Under the pieces are notes generated by a model. It had not been told where the DNA came from, made no database searches, and was given only the letters and a program-made list of their open reading frames with translations. This document shows, piece by piece, positions 1-11,198 of a stretch of DNA of 37,141 bases. A program made the position numbers and the translations under genes. Source of the stretch: Candidatus Contendibacter sp. (lineage in GTDB: Bacteria; Pseudomonadota; Gammaproteobacteria; Competibacterales; Competibacteraceae); NCBI GenBank assembly GCA_020890855.1, contig JAJHPN010000148.1, forward strand, positions 1 through 37,141, in the 5' to 3' direction. The number at the start of each line of letters is the position of its first letter. The first letter of the stretch is position 1.

Positions 1-218
1 ATCACTTCGCCGGTGGCGACGATGGCGCCTTCCTGACGCAGGATCGCGCCAAGAACGCCATCTGCCGGGGCGGGAATATCCAGCACCACTTTATCGGTTT
101 CCAGATCGACCAGGTTTTCCCCGCGCTTGACCGGATCGCCCGGTTTCTTTTTCCAGTTGATCAGCGTGCCGTCGGCGACGGATTCGGGCAAAGTCGGGAC
201 TTTCACTTCTACGGTCAT
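1..218 (-). CDS. sucB: 2-oxoglutarate dehydrogenase E2, dihydrolipoyl succinyltransferase (N-terminal part, cut by window edge)
   Basis: Only about 72 N-terminal codons are inside the window; the gene runs off the left edge. The product begins MTVEVKVPTLPESVADGT and holds a lipoyl domain with the lipoate-accepting lysine in the motif LETDKVVLD. E2 accepts the succinyl group from SucA on its lipoamide and passes it to CoA in the TCA cycle. It follows sucA on the same strand after a 55-base gap, and an AGGGA-like ribosome site precedes the ATG. Identity as sucB rather than another E2 rests mainly on the sucA neighbour; the catalytic domain is not visible. Confidence 0.93.
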   Translation of the reverse strand, partial: MTVEVKVPTLPESVADGTLINWKKKPGDPVKRGENLVDLETDKVVLDIPAPADGVLGAILRQEGAIVATGEV

Positions 219-273
219 GTTATCGGTTTCCCTAGTGTGGTTCCGGGTTATGGTTCGGTCTGAGCTGCCGTGG

Positions 274-3102
274 CTACTGGTTCAGGGCGTCATCAACCAG
301 TTGCTGTTGCTGCTCAACATGGACGCTGTAATAGCCGACCGCCGGCGACGCCAACGGGGCGCGGCCCGCATAAATCAGCCGCTGGTGCGGCTGTAGACCC
401 CGTTCCAGGTGATGCAGGCTCTGGTACCAGGCGCCCTGATTCTTCGGCTCTTCCTGACACCAGACCACATCGAACATATTGGGATATTGATTCAGGGTCT
501 GGTTGTACAACGCCTGTGGGAACGGATAGAGCTGCTCGATGCGAATGATCGCAACATGGTCCAGCTTCCGCTCGCGGCGGGCTTCCAGCAGGTCGTAGTA
601 CACCTTGCCGCTGCACGCGACGATCCGAGTAATTTTGGCCGGATCGTGATCATCGATCTCGCCGATGATTTCCTGAAAGCTGCCTTCGGTCAGGTCTTCC
701 AGCGTATTGACCGCCAGCCGATGGCGCAGCAGGCTCTTGGGACTCATCACCACCAGCGGCTTGCGGAAGCTGCGTTTCATCTGCCGGCGCAGCATGTGGA
801 AACATTGCGCCGGGGTTGAAGGCACGACGACCTGGATATTGTTCTCGGCGCACAGTTGCAGGTAGCGCTCCAATCGGGCCGAGGAATGCTCCGGTCCCTG
901 GCCTTCAAAGCCGTGCGGCAGCAACATCACCAGCCCGCACAGCCGGCCCCACTTGGTCTGGCCGGACGTGATGAACTGATCAATGACCACCTGGGCGCCA
1001 TTAGCGAAATCGCCAAATTGCCCTTCCCAGATGGTCAGGCCGTTCGGCTCGGCGGTGGCGTAGCCGTATTCAAAGCCCAGCACCGCTTCCTCGGACAAAA
1101 TCGAATCGATGACAATGAAGGTGGGCTGGCCGGGGAACAGATTCATCAGCGGCACATAGCTGGCGCCGTCCTTTTGATTATGCAGCACTGAATGGCGATG
1201 GAAAAAGGTGCCGCGCCCGCAGTCCTGGCCGGAAATCCGCACCAGATAGCCTTCCTTGAGCAAGGTCGCATACGCCAGGTTTTCGGCAAAGCCCCAGTCC
1301 AGCGGCAACGCGCCCGCCGCCATCTTGCGCCGGTCATCCATGAGCTTGGCGACCCGCGGGTGCATTTCCAGACCCGCTGGAATTTTCAACAGCCGTTCCG
1401 AAAGCTCCTGGATCATGGTTAGCGGCACGGCGGTATGCACCGGGATGCTCCAGTCTTCGTTGCTGTACAGGGTCCAGTCGATGGAATACGGCCCCTTGAC
1501 CACCGGCAGGGTAGGGCGGGACACTTGCTTGCCAGCGTCCATGTCGGCGCGATACTTGGCCTGCATCTCCGCGAAATCCGTGTCGGCGATCACGCCTTCG
1601 GCCACCAGTTTCTCAGCGTACAGGGTGGCGGTTGTTTTCCGCGCCCGGATTTTCTTGTACATCATCGGCTGGGTGGCGGCGGGTTCGTCGGCCTCGTTGT
1701 GACCCAGCCGCCGGTAGCAGACCATATCGATCACCACATCCTTGTTAAAGGTCATCCGGTACTCCAGCGCCAGCCGGGTGACGAACAGCACCGCTTCGGG
1801 ATCATCGCTGTTCACATGGAAGATCGGCGCCTGCACCATCTTGGCCACATCGGTGCAATACAGAGCCGAGCGGGTGTCGAGCGGGTTGCTGGTGGTGAAT
1901 CCGATCTGGTTGTTGATGACGATATGCACGGTGCCGCCAGTGCGATAACCGCGCACCTGCGAAAATTGCAGACCTTCCATGTTGACGCCCTGACCGGCGA
2001 ATGCGGCGTCGCCATGAATCAGCACCGGCATCACGGTATTAAACGGCGGGGTTTCCGCGCCGGGTTGCCGCCGCCGCTCCATGCGGGCGCGAACCGAACC
2101 TTCGACGACCGCATTGACGATTTCCAAATGCGAGGGATTGAACGCCAACGCCAGATGGAGCGGTCCGCCGGGGGTACTGACGTCGGAGGAAAACCCCATG
2201 TGATATTTCACATCGCCGGCGCTGCCAACCCGGCGCTTGCCCTCAAACTCCTCAAACAGTTCGGCAGGCGACTTGCCAATGATATTGACCAGGACATTCA
2301 AGCGGCCTCGGTGGGCCATGCCGATCACGATCTCCTGGACGCCTTGGGCGCCCGCCTGCTGCACCAGGTCATCCATCATCGGGATCAGGCTCTCGCCGCC
2401 TTCCAGCGAAAATCGCTTCTGCCCGACATAGCGGGTGTGCAGATAACGCTCCAGCCCCTCGGCGGCGACCAGCCAGTGCAATAACTCCTTGCGCTGCCCG
2501 GCATCCAGGTTGAGCTTGGCCCGCTGCCCTTCCAGCCGTTGCTGAATCCAGCGCTTCTCAGTGGTTTCATTGATATGCATGTACTCGGAACCGATCGTGC
2601 CGACGTACACCTCGCGAATCAGGGCAAGGATTTCCCGCAGTGGCCATTGCGCGGGCGCGACCAGTGAGCCGGTGTTGAACGAAGCGTTCAGGTCAGCATC
2701 GCTCAGACCGTGGTAGGCGGGATCGAGATCAGGCGCGGGCGGCCGTTCGCGCAAGCGCAACGGGTCCAGATCAGCGGCCTTATGACCCCGGTTGCGGTAG
2801 GCATTGATGATGCGCAGGACCGAAGCTTGTTTTTCCGCCGCCGCCGGACTCAGCACCTGCCCGCCGCCGCCCACACTGACCCGTGGCTGCCGCGCCGCCT
2901 GGGTGAAGGCATCGCGGATTGGGCCATGCGCGACATCGTGAGTGCCTACGGTCTGGCTCTGCAACACATGGAAGTACTGTCGCCAGTTGGCGCTGACCGA
3001 CTCCGGGTCGTTCAGGAAGCTTTCGTACAGTTCCTCGATGAAAGCCGCGTTGCCGCCGAACAGGGGCGAACTTTGGCGAAACTGCTCGATGAGTGTGCTC
3101 AT
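274..3102 (-). CDS. sucA: 2-oxoglutarate dehydrogenase E1 component
   Basis: This is the thiamine-diphosphate-dependent E1 subunit that decarboxylates 2-oxoglutarate and succinylates the lipoyl domain of SucB. The product has 942 residues, close to the usual length of about 930-945. Visible marks are the N-terminal LFGGNAAFIEELYESFL segment typical of OGDH E1, GMAHRGRLN at 261-269, the ThDP/Mg region GDAAFAGQG at 364-372 with NNQIGF at 397-402, and RRLGHNEADEP at 464-474. The C-terminal half carries the transketolase-like pyrimidine-binding region and the OGDH C-terminal domain. It is first in the sucA-sucB order and is divergent from dksA. No strong Shine-Dalgarno site is seen before the ATG. 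The gene appears intact. Confidence 0.97.
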   Translation of the reverse strand: MSTLIEQFRQSSPLFGGNAAFIEELYESFLNDPESVSANWRQYFHVLQSQTVGTHDVAHGPIRDAFTQAARQPRVSVGGGGQVLSPAAAEKQASVLRIINAYRNRGHKAADLDPLRLRERPPAPDLDPAYHGLSDADLNASFNTGSLVAPAQWPLREILALIREVYVGTIGSEYMHINETTEKRWIQQRLEGQRAKLNLDAGQRKELLHWLVAAEGLERYLHTRYVGQKRFSLEGGESLIPMMDDLVQQAGAQGVQEIVIGMAHRGRLNVLVNIIGKSPAELFEEFEGKRRVGSAGDVKYHMGFSSDVSTPGGPLHLALAFNPSHLEIVNAVVEGSVRARMERRRQPGAETPPFNTVMPVLIHGDAAFAGQGVNMEGLQFSQVRGYRTGGTVHIVINNQIGFTTSNPLDTRSALYCTDVAKMVQAPIFHVNSDDPEAVLFVTRLALEYRMTFNKDVVIDMVCYRRLGHNEADEPAATQPMMYKKIRARKTTATLYAEKLVAEGVIADTDFAEMQAKYRADMDAGKQVSRPTLPVVKGPYSIDWTLYSNEDWSIPVHTAVPLTMIQELSERLLKIPAGLEMHPRVAKLMDDRRKMAAGALPLDWGFAENLAYATLLKEGYLVRISGQDCGRGTFFHRHSVLHNQKDGASYVPLMNLFPGQPTFIVIDSILSEEAVLGFEYGYATAEPNGLTIWEGQFGDFANGAQVVIDQFITSGQTKWGRLCGLVMLLPHGFEGQGPEHSSARLERYLQLCAENNIQVVVPSTPAQCFHMLRRQMKRSFRKPLVVMSPKSLLRHRLAVNTLEDLTEGSFQEIIGEIDDHDPAKITRIVACSGKVYYDLLEARRERKLDHVAIIRIEQLYPFPQALYNQTLNQYPNMFDVVWCQEEPKNQGAWYQSLHHLERGLQPHQRLIYAGRAPLASPAVGYYSVHVEQQQQLVDDALNQ

Positions 3103-3221
3103 TAAATTATCGACTCACGGGGTTTTGAGAGGCGCCGATGAATGCCTGCCCAACGGGGGCGGCGGTCTTGGGTATAGCGCAAACAGACTTGGGTCGAGCG
3201 ATTTGGAAAATAATCGTTAAA

Positions 3222-3250
3222 ATTATAACGACAGCACGGGTTAGGATAAA
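3222..3250 (-). promoter_or_regulatory. Candidate sigma-70 promoter for sucAB
   Basis: Read on the minus strand, a perfect TATAAT (3222-3227) lies 17 bases downstream of TTTATC (3245-3250), a weak -35. It sits in the AT-rich patch between divergent sucA and dksA, about 120 bases upstream of the sucA start. Only the -10 is strong; no start-site data are available. Confidence 0.35.
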
Positions 3251-3313
3251 CCTGCATTCGTGGTTTATTCCAAACCGGTTTTTGCCATGCGAACAAGGCT
3301 GCTGTACATTTCC

Positions 3314-3345
3314 GCGCTGACATCGCCAAGCATTGATGTCAGCGC
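3314..3345 (+). promoter_or_regulatory. Leader hairpin upstream of dksA
   Basis: There is a perfect 11-bp inverted repeat, GCGCTGACATC (3314-3324) and GATGTCAGCGC (3335-3345), with a 10-base loop. It lies 68 bases before the dksA start inside the roughly 310-base sucA-dksA gap. No T-run follows, so it is more likely a leader structure or a protein-binding palindrome than a terminator. The rest of the gap holds only the candidate sucA promoter; I see no further gene in it. Confidence 0.5.
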
Positions 3346-3412
3346 CGTGGCGGATGGAGCAATAGACTGGTTCCGCCGCTTTAAACTTGACTCCATTCAC
3401 GAGGGAATCGCG

Positions 3413-3838
3413 ATGGCCTCTACCCACCCGCTTGCGCCGGCGGCGCCCACCCCCTATCGGCCCGCTGAAGATGAAGCGTACATGAGCGACGCCCAGTTGG
3501 CTTACTTTCGTAAGGCGCTGCTGGACTGGAAACAGGATCTGCTGACCGAAGTGGGCCGTACGGTCAACCACATGCAGGATGAATCCACGGCGTTTCCTGA
3601 TCCGAATGACCGCGCCACTCAGGAGGAAGAGTTTAGCCTGGAATTGCGCACCCGCGACCGGGAGCGCAAGTTGCTCAAGAAAATTAATGAGTCTCTGGCG
3701 CAGATTGATAGCGGCGATTATGGTTATTGCGAAGCCTGCGGGGTGGAGATAGGGCTGCTGCGAATGCAGGCCCGCCCGACCGCGACGCTGTGCATCGATT
3801 GCAAGATGCTGGAAGAAATCCGCGAAAAGCAGGGCTGA
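3413..3838 (+). CDS. dksA: RNA polymerase-binding transcription factor DksA
   Basis: DksA binds the RNA polymerase secondary channel and acts with ppGpp in the stringent response. The product from this start has 141 residues (E. coli DksA has 151). The coiled-coil tip carries the essential acidic pair in FPDPNDRATQEEEF (D63, D66, with A68). The zinc finger has four Cys: C106, C109, C127 and C130 (CEAC and CIDC). I chose the ATG of MASTHPL because a GAGGGA ribosome site precedes it and the homologous region starts here; the frame is open further upstream to 3260, but that extension would run through the leader hairpin and resembles nothing. The neighbour gluQRS starts 12 bases downstream, the common dksA-gluQRS pair. 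Confidence 0.95.
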   Translation: MASTHPLAPAAPTPYRPAEDEAYMSDAQLAYFRKALLDWKQDLLTEVGRTVNHMQDESTAFPDPNDRATQEEEFSLELRTRDRERKLLKKINESLAQIDSGDYGYCEACGVEIGLLRMQARPTATLCIDCKMLEEIREKQG

Positions 3839-3850
3839 TCTCCGGCCGGC

Positions 3851-4753
3851 ATGGCGAAACCGTCTCCGCTGCGTGGCCGGTTCGCGCCTTCTCCCACCGG
3901 GCCGCTGCATTTCGGTTCACTGATTGCCGCGCTCGGCGGTTTTCTGGAGGCCCGGAGCCGGGGCGGCGAATGGCTGATGCGGATTGAAGATGTAGATGCG
4001 CCGCGCACTATCCCCGGCGCAGCGGACGCCATTTTGCGGGTATTGGCGCGTTATGGGTTAGATTGGGACGGGCCAGTCTTGCACCAGAGCCGGCGAACTG
4101 AATATTATCAGGCGGCGTTGGATCGATTACAGGGCGCCGGATTGGCCTATCCCTGCACCTGCACCCGGCGGGAGCTGGCGGTGAATCCCCGCGCTGGCGA
4201 CGGTAGCTCCATCTATCCCGGCCATTGCCGAACCGGCGTCCGTCATCCCGACCGTCCTCAGGCGATGCGGTTGCGGGTTGACGATGCGTCGCTGGTCTTC
4301 CGTGACGCCATTCAGGGCGACTACTCCCAAACTTTGGGCAGTGAATCCGGCGACTTTGTAATCCGCCGCGCCGACGGCTGCTTTGCTTATCAGTTAGCCG
4401 TGGTCATCGATGACGCCGATCAGGGGATTACCCAGGTGGTGCGTGGCGGTGACCTGCTCGATTCCACCCCGCGACAAATTTATTTACAGCAGCTTCTCGA
4501 TCTCCCCACCCCTGAATACGCTCATTTGCCGATAGCCGTTGACCTGCACGGTGACAAGCTGAGCAAGCAAACCGGAGCGCCACCGCTTGATGAGCGTAAT
4601 CCCGGCCCGACCCTGTGGAATGCGCTACGCTTCCTAGGACAACAGCCACCGCCGGAACTGTCTTGTGCGCCAGTCGCCGAAATCATCCGTTGGGCGCTGG
4701 CGCATTGGCGATTGGGCAGTGTGCCGACGGTCTGGCCGCGCCGCCAGGATTAA
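3851..4753 (+). CDS. gluQ: Glutamyl-Q tRNA(Asp) synthetase
   Basis: This paralogue of glutamyl-tRNA synthetase lacks the anticodon-binding domain and attaches glutamate to the queuosine base of tRNA-Asp. The product has 300 residues, the usual length. Class I marks are the HIGH-like PLHFGSL at 18-24 and KLSK at 236-239. A zinc site is formed by C102, C104, Y122 and C126. The start follows dksA by 12 bases, so the two are probably co-transcribed. The gene symbol is also written gluQRS or yadB. Confidence 0.95.
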   Translation: MAKPSPLRGRFAPSPTGPLHFGSLIAALGGFLEARSRGGEWLMRIEDVDAPRTIPGAADAILRVLARYGLDWDGPVLHQSRRTEYYQAALDRLQGAGLAYPCTCTRRELAVNPRAGDGSSIYPGHCRTGVRHPDRPQAMRLRVDDASLVFRDAIQGDYSQTLGSESGDFVIRRADGCFAYQLAVVIDDADQGITQVVRGGDLLDSTPRQIYLQQLLDLPTPEYAHLPIAVDLHGDKLSKQTGAPPLDERNPGPTLWNALRFLGQQPPPELSCAPVAEIIRWALAHWRLGSVPTVWPRRQD

Positions 4754-4825
4754 CCGCTCCCTAAATCTCGATTGGCGCATCTTGACTCAAACCGGCAAAC
4801 CGTAGACTAGAATAAAAAACGCCTG

Positions 4826-4862
4826 AACCGGGTTTGCCCGAAGCGCCTGCTTCGTCCCGGTT
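4826..4862 (+). promoter_or_regulatory. Leader hairpin before acs
   Basis: Outer arms AACCGGG (4826-4832) and CCCGGTT (4856-4862) enclose a second perfect stem, CGAAGC and GCTTCG. The structure sits 43 bases before the acs start. A TTGACT element at 4782-4787 with TAGACT 15 bases later, or TAGAAT 20 bases later, may be part of the promoter, but neither spacing is good. The hairpin could be a gluQ terminator lacking a T-run or an acs leader structure. Confidence 0.35.
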
Positions 4863-4905
4863 GTAGACAGCACAAAATTCACTTCACCAAAGGAGAAACA
4901 CCCTC

Positions 4906-6843
<1,938 letters not shown>

Positions 6844-6870
6844 CTGCTGGCAATAATCCGGTTGGATTGC

Positions 6871-6905
6871 ACCCGGCCGCCTCGCGAAGGCGCGCCGGGT
6901 TTTTA
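6871..6905 (+). terminator. Rho-independent terminator of acs
   Basis: The arms ACCCGGC and GCCGGGT enclose a second stem CGCCT/AGGCG, and a run of five T follows directly. It begins 28 bases after the acs stop codon. Confidence 0.85.
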
Positions 6906-7063
6906 TTGCAGCGGCGTCCGGCATGAATTTCCGTTGTTGCCTGGTTGAATTGAGCAAGGCACATTGGTCAAAATTACCAGGAAGAATCGAAAAATAATCT
7001 AGGGATGGATCCACGCCCTAACCCGGAAACCCGTCCACCCCCATCCGCAGCAGGAGATCAGCC

Positions 7064-7375
7064 ATGAGCGATGTAGACCCCATCATCGGCAGTTGGTACC
7101 GTAATCAGGAAACTGGCAACGATTTCGAGGTGGTCGCCCTGGATGAGGACGCCCAGACCATTGAAATCCAGTACTTTGATGGAGAAATTGAAGAACTGGA
7201 TCTGGATGACTGGTATGAACTGGCGATTGAAGCTATTGAAACCCCGGAAGATAGCGCCGGTCCGTTCGACGAGATCGTGGTGGACGATCTGGACTATGAC
7301 AAGGAAGACGAGGAGGAAGATGACAAGGAATTCAGCGACGAGGACGATCTGCTTGTTGACCGGGATGAGGACTGA
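7064..7375 (+). CDS. Small acidic protein, DUF6763-like
   Basis: This is a 103-residue, strongly acidic protein of unknown function. The first 60 residues (starting MSDVDPIIGSWYRN, with IEIQYFDGEIEELDLDDWYEL) look like a short gammaproteobacterial family that I believe is DUF6763, where a WY motif and alternating acidic strands suggest a small beta-barrel fold. Residues 75-103 are a low-complexity Asp/Glu tail. CAGGAG lies before the ATG. It stands between the acs terminator and htpG. I cannot assign a role; the family call is from memory and not checked. Confidence 0.8.
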   Translation: MSDVDPIIGSWYRNQETGNDFEVVALDEDAQTIEIQYFDGEIEELDLDDWYELAIEAIETPEDSAGPFDEIVVDDLDYDKEDEEEDDKEFSDEDDLLVDRDED

Positions 7376-7536
7376 ACGCCGGATTGACCCCGCCCGGCGG
7401 GGGATGACTGGTGGCGGTGGGGTGGTGATCGGCGATCAAGCACCGGTGGCGATGGGGGGTGGTCTGGCTTGAAATCTCGCTGCTTGCCCGCATATCGGCC
7501 TCCACCATATCAGCCCCATCCAGGAGACCGTTCCCC

Positions 7537-9438
7537 ATGACCGTCGAAGCGCACAAGGAAACCCTTGGTTTTCAGGCCGAAGTACAGCAATTGTTGCGGC
7601 TTGTCGCCCATTCCCTGTATTCCCATAAGGAAGTTTTTCTCCGCGAACTGATCTCCAACGCCTCCGATGCCTGCGACAAGTTGCGTTTCGAGGCGTTGAC
7701 CGACAGCGCTCTGTACGAGAGCGATCCGGAATTGAAAATCCGGGTTAGTTTTGACAAGGACGCCCGCACCATTACCGTGACCGACAACGGTATTGGGATG
7801 GATCGCCAGGAGGTCATTGACAATATTGGCACCATCGCCCGCTCTGGCACTCGCCAGTTCATGCAGAAGCTGAGCGGCGATCAGGCCAAAGACGCCAACT
7901 TGATCGGTCAATTTGGCGTCGGGTTTTACTCCAGTTTCATTATCGCGGACAAGGTGACGCTATTAACCCGTCGCGCCGGGATGGGGTCGGAACACGGGGT
8001 ATTCTGGGAATCTGCCGGTGAGGGTGAATACACCCTGGAAACCGTGGAAAAATCCACTCGCGGCACTGAGGTGATTCTGCATTTGCGCGAGGATGAGGCG
8101 GAATTGCTGAATGAGTGGCAACTGCGCTCGATCATCACCAAGTATTCCGATCACATCACCTTGCCGGTGTTAATGCCGGTGCAGAAATTCGGCGATGACA
8201 AGGACGCGCCGCCGACCATGGTCGAAGAACGAATCAACCAGGCGGCGGCGCTGTGGGCGCGCCCCAAGAGTGAGGTTACCGAAGAGGAATACAAGGAGTT
8301 TTACAAGCATATCGGCCACGATTTTGAAGACCCGCTGGCCTGGACGCATCATCGGGTCGAAGGCAAGCTGGAGTATGCCTCGCTGCTGTTTATCCCCGCC
8401 CGCGCCCCGTTTGACCTGTGGGACCGCGAACAGCGTCACGGGGTAAAACTGTATGTGCAGCGCGTGTTTATCATGGACGATGCGGAACGCCTGATGCCGC
8501 GCTATCTGCGCTTTGTGCGGGGTGTGATTGACTCCAACGACCTGCCGCTGAACATCTCCCGCGAGTTGTTGCAGAGCAGCAAGGTGGTGGACAGCATCCG
8601 CGCCGGTTCGGTAAAAAAGGTCTTGGGCCTGCTGGAAGACATGGCCGGCAATGATGCTGAAAAATACGGCAAGTTCTGGAAAGAATTTGGCCGGGTCATC
8701 AAGGAAGGGTCAGCGGAGGATTATGGCAATCGGGAGCAGATCGCCAAACTGCTGCGGTTCGCCTCAACCCATAACGACAACGCCGACCAAACGGTTTCTC
8801 TGGCGGATTACATCGGGCGAATGAAGGACGGGCAGGACCAGATTTACTACATCGTCGCTGACAGCTTCGCCGCCGCCAAAAACAGTCCGCATCTGGAAAT
8901 TTTCCGCAAGAAGGGTCTGGAAGTATTGTTGCTGACCGACCGGGTGGACGAGTGGCTGATGTCGCACCTGACCGAATTTGAGGGCAAGCATTTTCAGTCT
9001 GTCGCCAAGGGCGCGCTCGATCTCGACAAGATTGCTTCGGAAGAGGAAAAGCAGGAGCAAAAACAGGCTGAAGATCAATTCAAGGACTTGCTGACGCGCG
9101 TCAAGGCGGTGCTGGGCGACCGGATCAACGAGGCCCGCATTTCCTCGCGGCTAACCGATTCGCCGGCCTGTCTGGTGGTGGATGAACACGCGCTCAGCGC
9201 CCATCTGGAGCGGTTGTTGCGCGACGCCGGTCAGAGCGTGCCGATCAGCAAGCCCTATCTGGAACTCAACCCTGCCCATTCGCTGGTGCAGCGCCTGAAA
9301 GCCGAGGCTGACGCGGGTCGTTTCAGTGACTGGACCCACCTGTTGTTCGAGCAGGCGGTGCTGGCGGAAGGTGGGCAACTGGAAGACCCGGCCAGTTTCG
9401 TCAAACGGTTGAATGGGTTGCTGCTGGCGATGGGGTGA
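7537..9438 (+). CDS. htpG: Molecular chaperone HtpG (Hsp90)
   Basis: ATP-dependent Hsp90 chaperone of the cytosol. From this start the product has 633 residues (E. coli 624). The GHKL ATP site is visible as [15 protein letters not shown] (N41), DNGIGM at 83-88 and GQFGVGF at 124-130. The middle domain has the conserved [11 protein letters not shown]. The C-terminal dimerisation domain is complete. I chose the ATG of [12 protein letters not shown] because CAGGAG precedes it and homologues begin here; an upstream in-frame extension to 7459 has no support. The 160 bases before it hold a short GC hairpin (CCCCGC/GCGGGG near 7388) but no recognisable heat-shock promoter. Confidence 0.97.
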   Translation: MTVEAHKETLGFQAEVQQLLRLVAHSLYSHKEVFLRELISNASDACDKLRFEALTDSALYESDPELKIRVSFDKDARTITVTDNGIGMDRQEVIDNIGTIARSGTRQFMQKLSGDQAKDANLIGQFGVGFYSSFIIADKVTLLTRRAGMGSEHGVFWESAGEGEYTLETVEKSTRGTEVILHLREDEAELLNEWQLRSIITKYSDHITLPVLMPVQKFGDDKDAPPTMVEERINQAAALWARPKSEVTEEEYKEFYKHIGHDFEDPLAWTHHRVEGKLEYASLLFIPARAPFDLWDREQRHGVKLYVQRVFIMDDAERLMPRYLRFVRGVIDSNDLPLNISRELLQSSKVVDSIRAGSVKKVLGLLEDMAGNDAEKYGKFWKEFGRVIKEGSAEDYGNREQIAKLLRFASTHNDNADQTVSLADYIGRMKDGQDQIYYIVADSFAAAKNSPHLEIFRKKGLEVLLLTDRVDEWLMSHLTEFEGKHFQSVAKGALDLDKIASEEEKQEQKQAEDQFKDLLTRVKAVLGDRINEARISSRLTDSPACLVVDEHALSAHLERLLRDAGQSVPISKPYLELNPAHSLVQRLKAEADAGRFSDWTHLLFEQAVLAEGGQLEDPASFVKRLNGLLLAMG

Positions 9439-9454
9439 TGCCCTTGGGAAACGA

Positions 9455-9474
9455 TACCCCGCTCTGTCGGGGTA
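9455..9474 (+). terminator. Possible weak terminator after htpG
   Basis: Arms TACCCCG and CGGGGTA form a 7-bp stem with a 6-base loop, 16 bases after the htpG stop. No T-run follows, so termination is uncertain. Confidence 0.35.
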
Positions 9475-9560
9475 GTGGCTAAAACCGACAATTTTGCTAA
9501 ATTGATTAAGTCGCTGACCTCGATCAGCTCGTTTCAATCAACCCAAGGAGACGCCCGGAC

Positions 9561-9995
9561 ATGATGCAATTGAAGGAAGTATTGAAAACCAAGGGTGGCC
9601 AGCCTGTCACCGTGCCGGCCACCGCCACCGTCGCCGACGCCATCCACGCCATGCATGATCATAAAGTAGGCTCAGTGATGGTGCCGAATGCGGATGGCTC
9701 GCCAGCCGGCATCTTTACCGAACGCGATGTGCTGAAGCTGTGCGCCGAGGGCCGCACTGATTTTGCCAAAATGTCGATTCGGCCGTGCATGACCTGCGAT
9801 ATGATCACGGGCAAGCCCAATGATACGGTCAGCGAGATTCTCGTGATCATGACCGCCAAGCGCTTCCGGCACATGCCAGTGGTGGAGGAAGACGGCAAAA
9901 TGATGGGGGTTGTGTCCATCGGCGATCTGGTCAAGGCCAAACTTGAAGAAACCGCTCGGGAAGCCAAGTCCCTGCGCGATTACATCCATTCCTGA
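9561..9995 (+). CDS. Tandem CBS-domain protein
   Basis: The 144-residue product consists of two CBS domains, roughly residues 10-65 and 78-135, with the typical GIFTERDVLK and GVVSIGDLVK strands. Such stand-alone pairs bind adenine nucleotides and act as energy sensors; the partner is not known here. The C-terminal helix (EETAREAKSLRDYIHS) resembles that of small CBS proteins of proteobacteria. AAGGAG precedes the start; two adjacent ATG codons (9561, 9564) make the exact first residue uncertain. It begins a tight cluster with the YcgN-like protein and the metallo-hydrolase. Confidence 0.9.
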   Translation: MMQLKEVLKTKGGQPVTVPATATVADAIHAMHDHKVGSVMVPNADGSPAGIFTERDVLKLCAEGRTDFAKMSIRPCMTCDMITGKPNDTVSEILVIMTAKRFRHMPVVEEDGKMMGVVSIGDLVKAKLEETAREAKSLRDYIHS

Positions 9996-10043
9996 TCCAT
10001 GCTGGGGATGCCGCCCGGCATTCCCGCGGTTCCCCCGCTCCTC

Positions 10044-10487
10044 ATGAATTCCAGCCCGCCGTTCTGGCAAAACCGCACGCTCGCCGATTTCACCCTGGTC
10101 GAATGGGAGGCGCTGTGCGACGGTTGTGGCAAGTGCTGCCTGCACAAACTGGAAGATGTGGACACCGGCCGGCTGTTTCACACCAATGTCGCCTGCCGGC
10201 TGCTGAATTTACAGACGGGCCAGTGCAGCCGCTATGCTAACCGGTTCCGTTGGGTTCCTGACTGCGTGCAACTCACCCCTGCGGAAGTTCAGCAGATCAA
10301 TTGGTTGCCGGTGACTTGCGCTTACCGGCTGCTGGCGGAGGGGAAACCCCTGCCCAACTGGCATCCGCTGATCACCGGCGATCGGCAATCTACTCAGCGG
10401 GCGGGTATGAGCATGTGCGGTTGGGCGTTGCCCGAACGTCGCGTCCGGCGATTGGAAGACCACATCATCGAGTGGCCCTTATCATGA
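10044..10487 (+). CDS. YcgN family (UPF0260) Cys-rich protein
   Basis: The 147-residue product resembles E. coli YcgN, a family of unknown function thought to bind an Fe-S cluster or zinc. Eight cysteines are conserved in position: C25, C28, C31, C32 in LCDGCGKCCLHK, then C51, C61, C74 and C92, the last in TCAYRLLAEG. I chose the ATG at 10044 because PFWQNRTL is where the family similarity starts; an upstream in-frame ATG at 9999 would add 15 residues with no resemblance. Neither has a clear ribosome site. Its stop overlaps the next gene by four bases (ATGA), which implies translational coupling. Confidence 0.88.
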   Translation: MNSSPPFWQNRTLADFTLVEWEALCDGCGKCCLHKLEDVDTGRLFHTNVACRLLNLQTGQCSRYANRFRWVPDCVQLTPAEVQQINWLPVTCAYRLLAEGKPLPNWHPLITGDRQSTQRAGMSMCGWALPERRVRRLEDHIIEWPLS

Positions 10488-11185
10488 AAGTCCGCTGTTT
10501 TACCCTGGGTTCATTCCAGGTCAATGCTTACCTATTACAGGATCCCGCCACCGGTTGTTGCGCCGTTGTCGACACCGGCGAAGGGCCGCAACTGGCCTAC
10601 GCGCTGGCGAAGCTGGAGCCACGCCCGGATTTGCAAGCAATCCTGTTGACCCACGCCCATTTCGACCATGCGGGTGGGCTGGCGGACCTGCAACGGGAAT
10701 TCCCCAGCGCGAAGACTTATCTGCCGGCGCTGGAGCAGCCGTTGTTCGCCATGCTGCCGCAGCAAGGCTCACTGTTGTTCGGGATGCCCAATTTCGACCG
10801 TCCCTGTGGACGGATCGACCAGCAACTGGCCGACGGCGATAGCCTTGAGGTGGGCGAGTGGCGTTTTCGCTTCCTGTCCACGCCCGGCCATACGCCCGGC
10901 CAGGGTTGCTATTACGATGATAGCTATATCTTTGTTGGCGATACCTTGTTTGCCGGCAGTGTTGGCCGTACCGACTTTCCGCTCAGCGATCCGGAACTGA
11001 TGGAGCAAAGCCTGCGCCGATTGCTGGAATTGCCGGGGCATTTGATCGTGTGCAGCGGCCACGGTCCGGTGACCACGCTGGAACAGGAACTGCAAACTAA
11101 TCCCTATCTCGATGCGGTTCGCCGCGAACGGGGATTAGCCGGGTCAGGCGACCGGTTTCTCGATTCAGCGCCGCGCTGGAGCTGA
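10484..11185 (+). CDS. Metallo-beta-lactamase-fold hydrolase, glyoxalase II-like
   Basis: The 233-residue product has the full metal-binding set: THAHFDH at 56-62, H136 in STPGHTPG, D153 in VGDTLF and H193 in CSGHGP. The layout matches small glyoxalase II-like hydrolases such as YcbL, which cleave thioesters such as S-lactoylglutathione. It lacks the C-terminal helical domain of GloB. The start is fixed by the ATGA overlap with the YcgN-like gene and by homology; the frame is open further upstream inside that gene but this is a shadow. The true substrate is not known. Confidence 0.9.
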   Translation: MKVRCFTLGSFQVNAYLLQDPATGCCAVVDTGEGPQLAYALAKLEPRPDLQAILLTHAHFDHAGGLADLQREFPSAKTYLPALEQPLFAMLPQQGSLLFGMPNFDRPCGRIDQQLADGDSLEVGEWRFRFLSTPGHTPGQGCYYDDSYIFVGDTLFAGSVGRTDFPLSDPELMEQSLRRLLELPGHLIVCSGHGPVTTLEQELQTNPYLDAVRRERGLAGSGDRFLDSAPRWS

Positions 11186-11198
11186 TGGGGGTCCCGCC

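Noticed and set aside
1435-2484. Long plus-strand open frame inside sucA (349 codons), and similar long antisense frames in dxs, acs and copA
   Set aside because: They lie antisense to clearly conserved genes in GC-rich DNA, where long shadow frames are expected; the peptides look like reverse-strand noise rich in His, Gln, Arg and Gly.
4782-4813. Firm acs promoter at TTGACT...TAGAAT
   Set aside because: Spacing is 15 (TAGACT) or 20 (TAGAAT) bases, both outside the usual range, so it is only mentioned with the leader hairpin.
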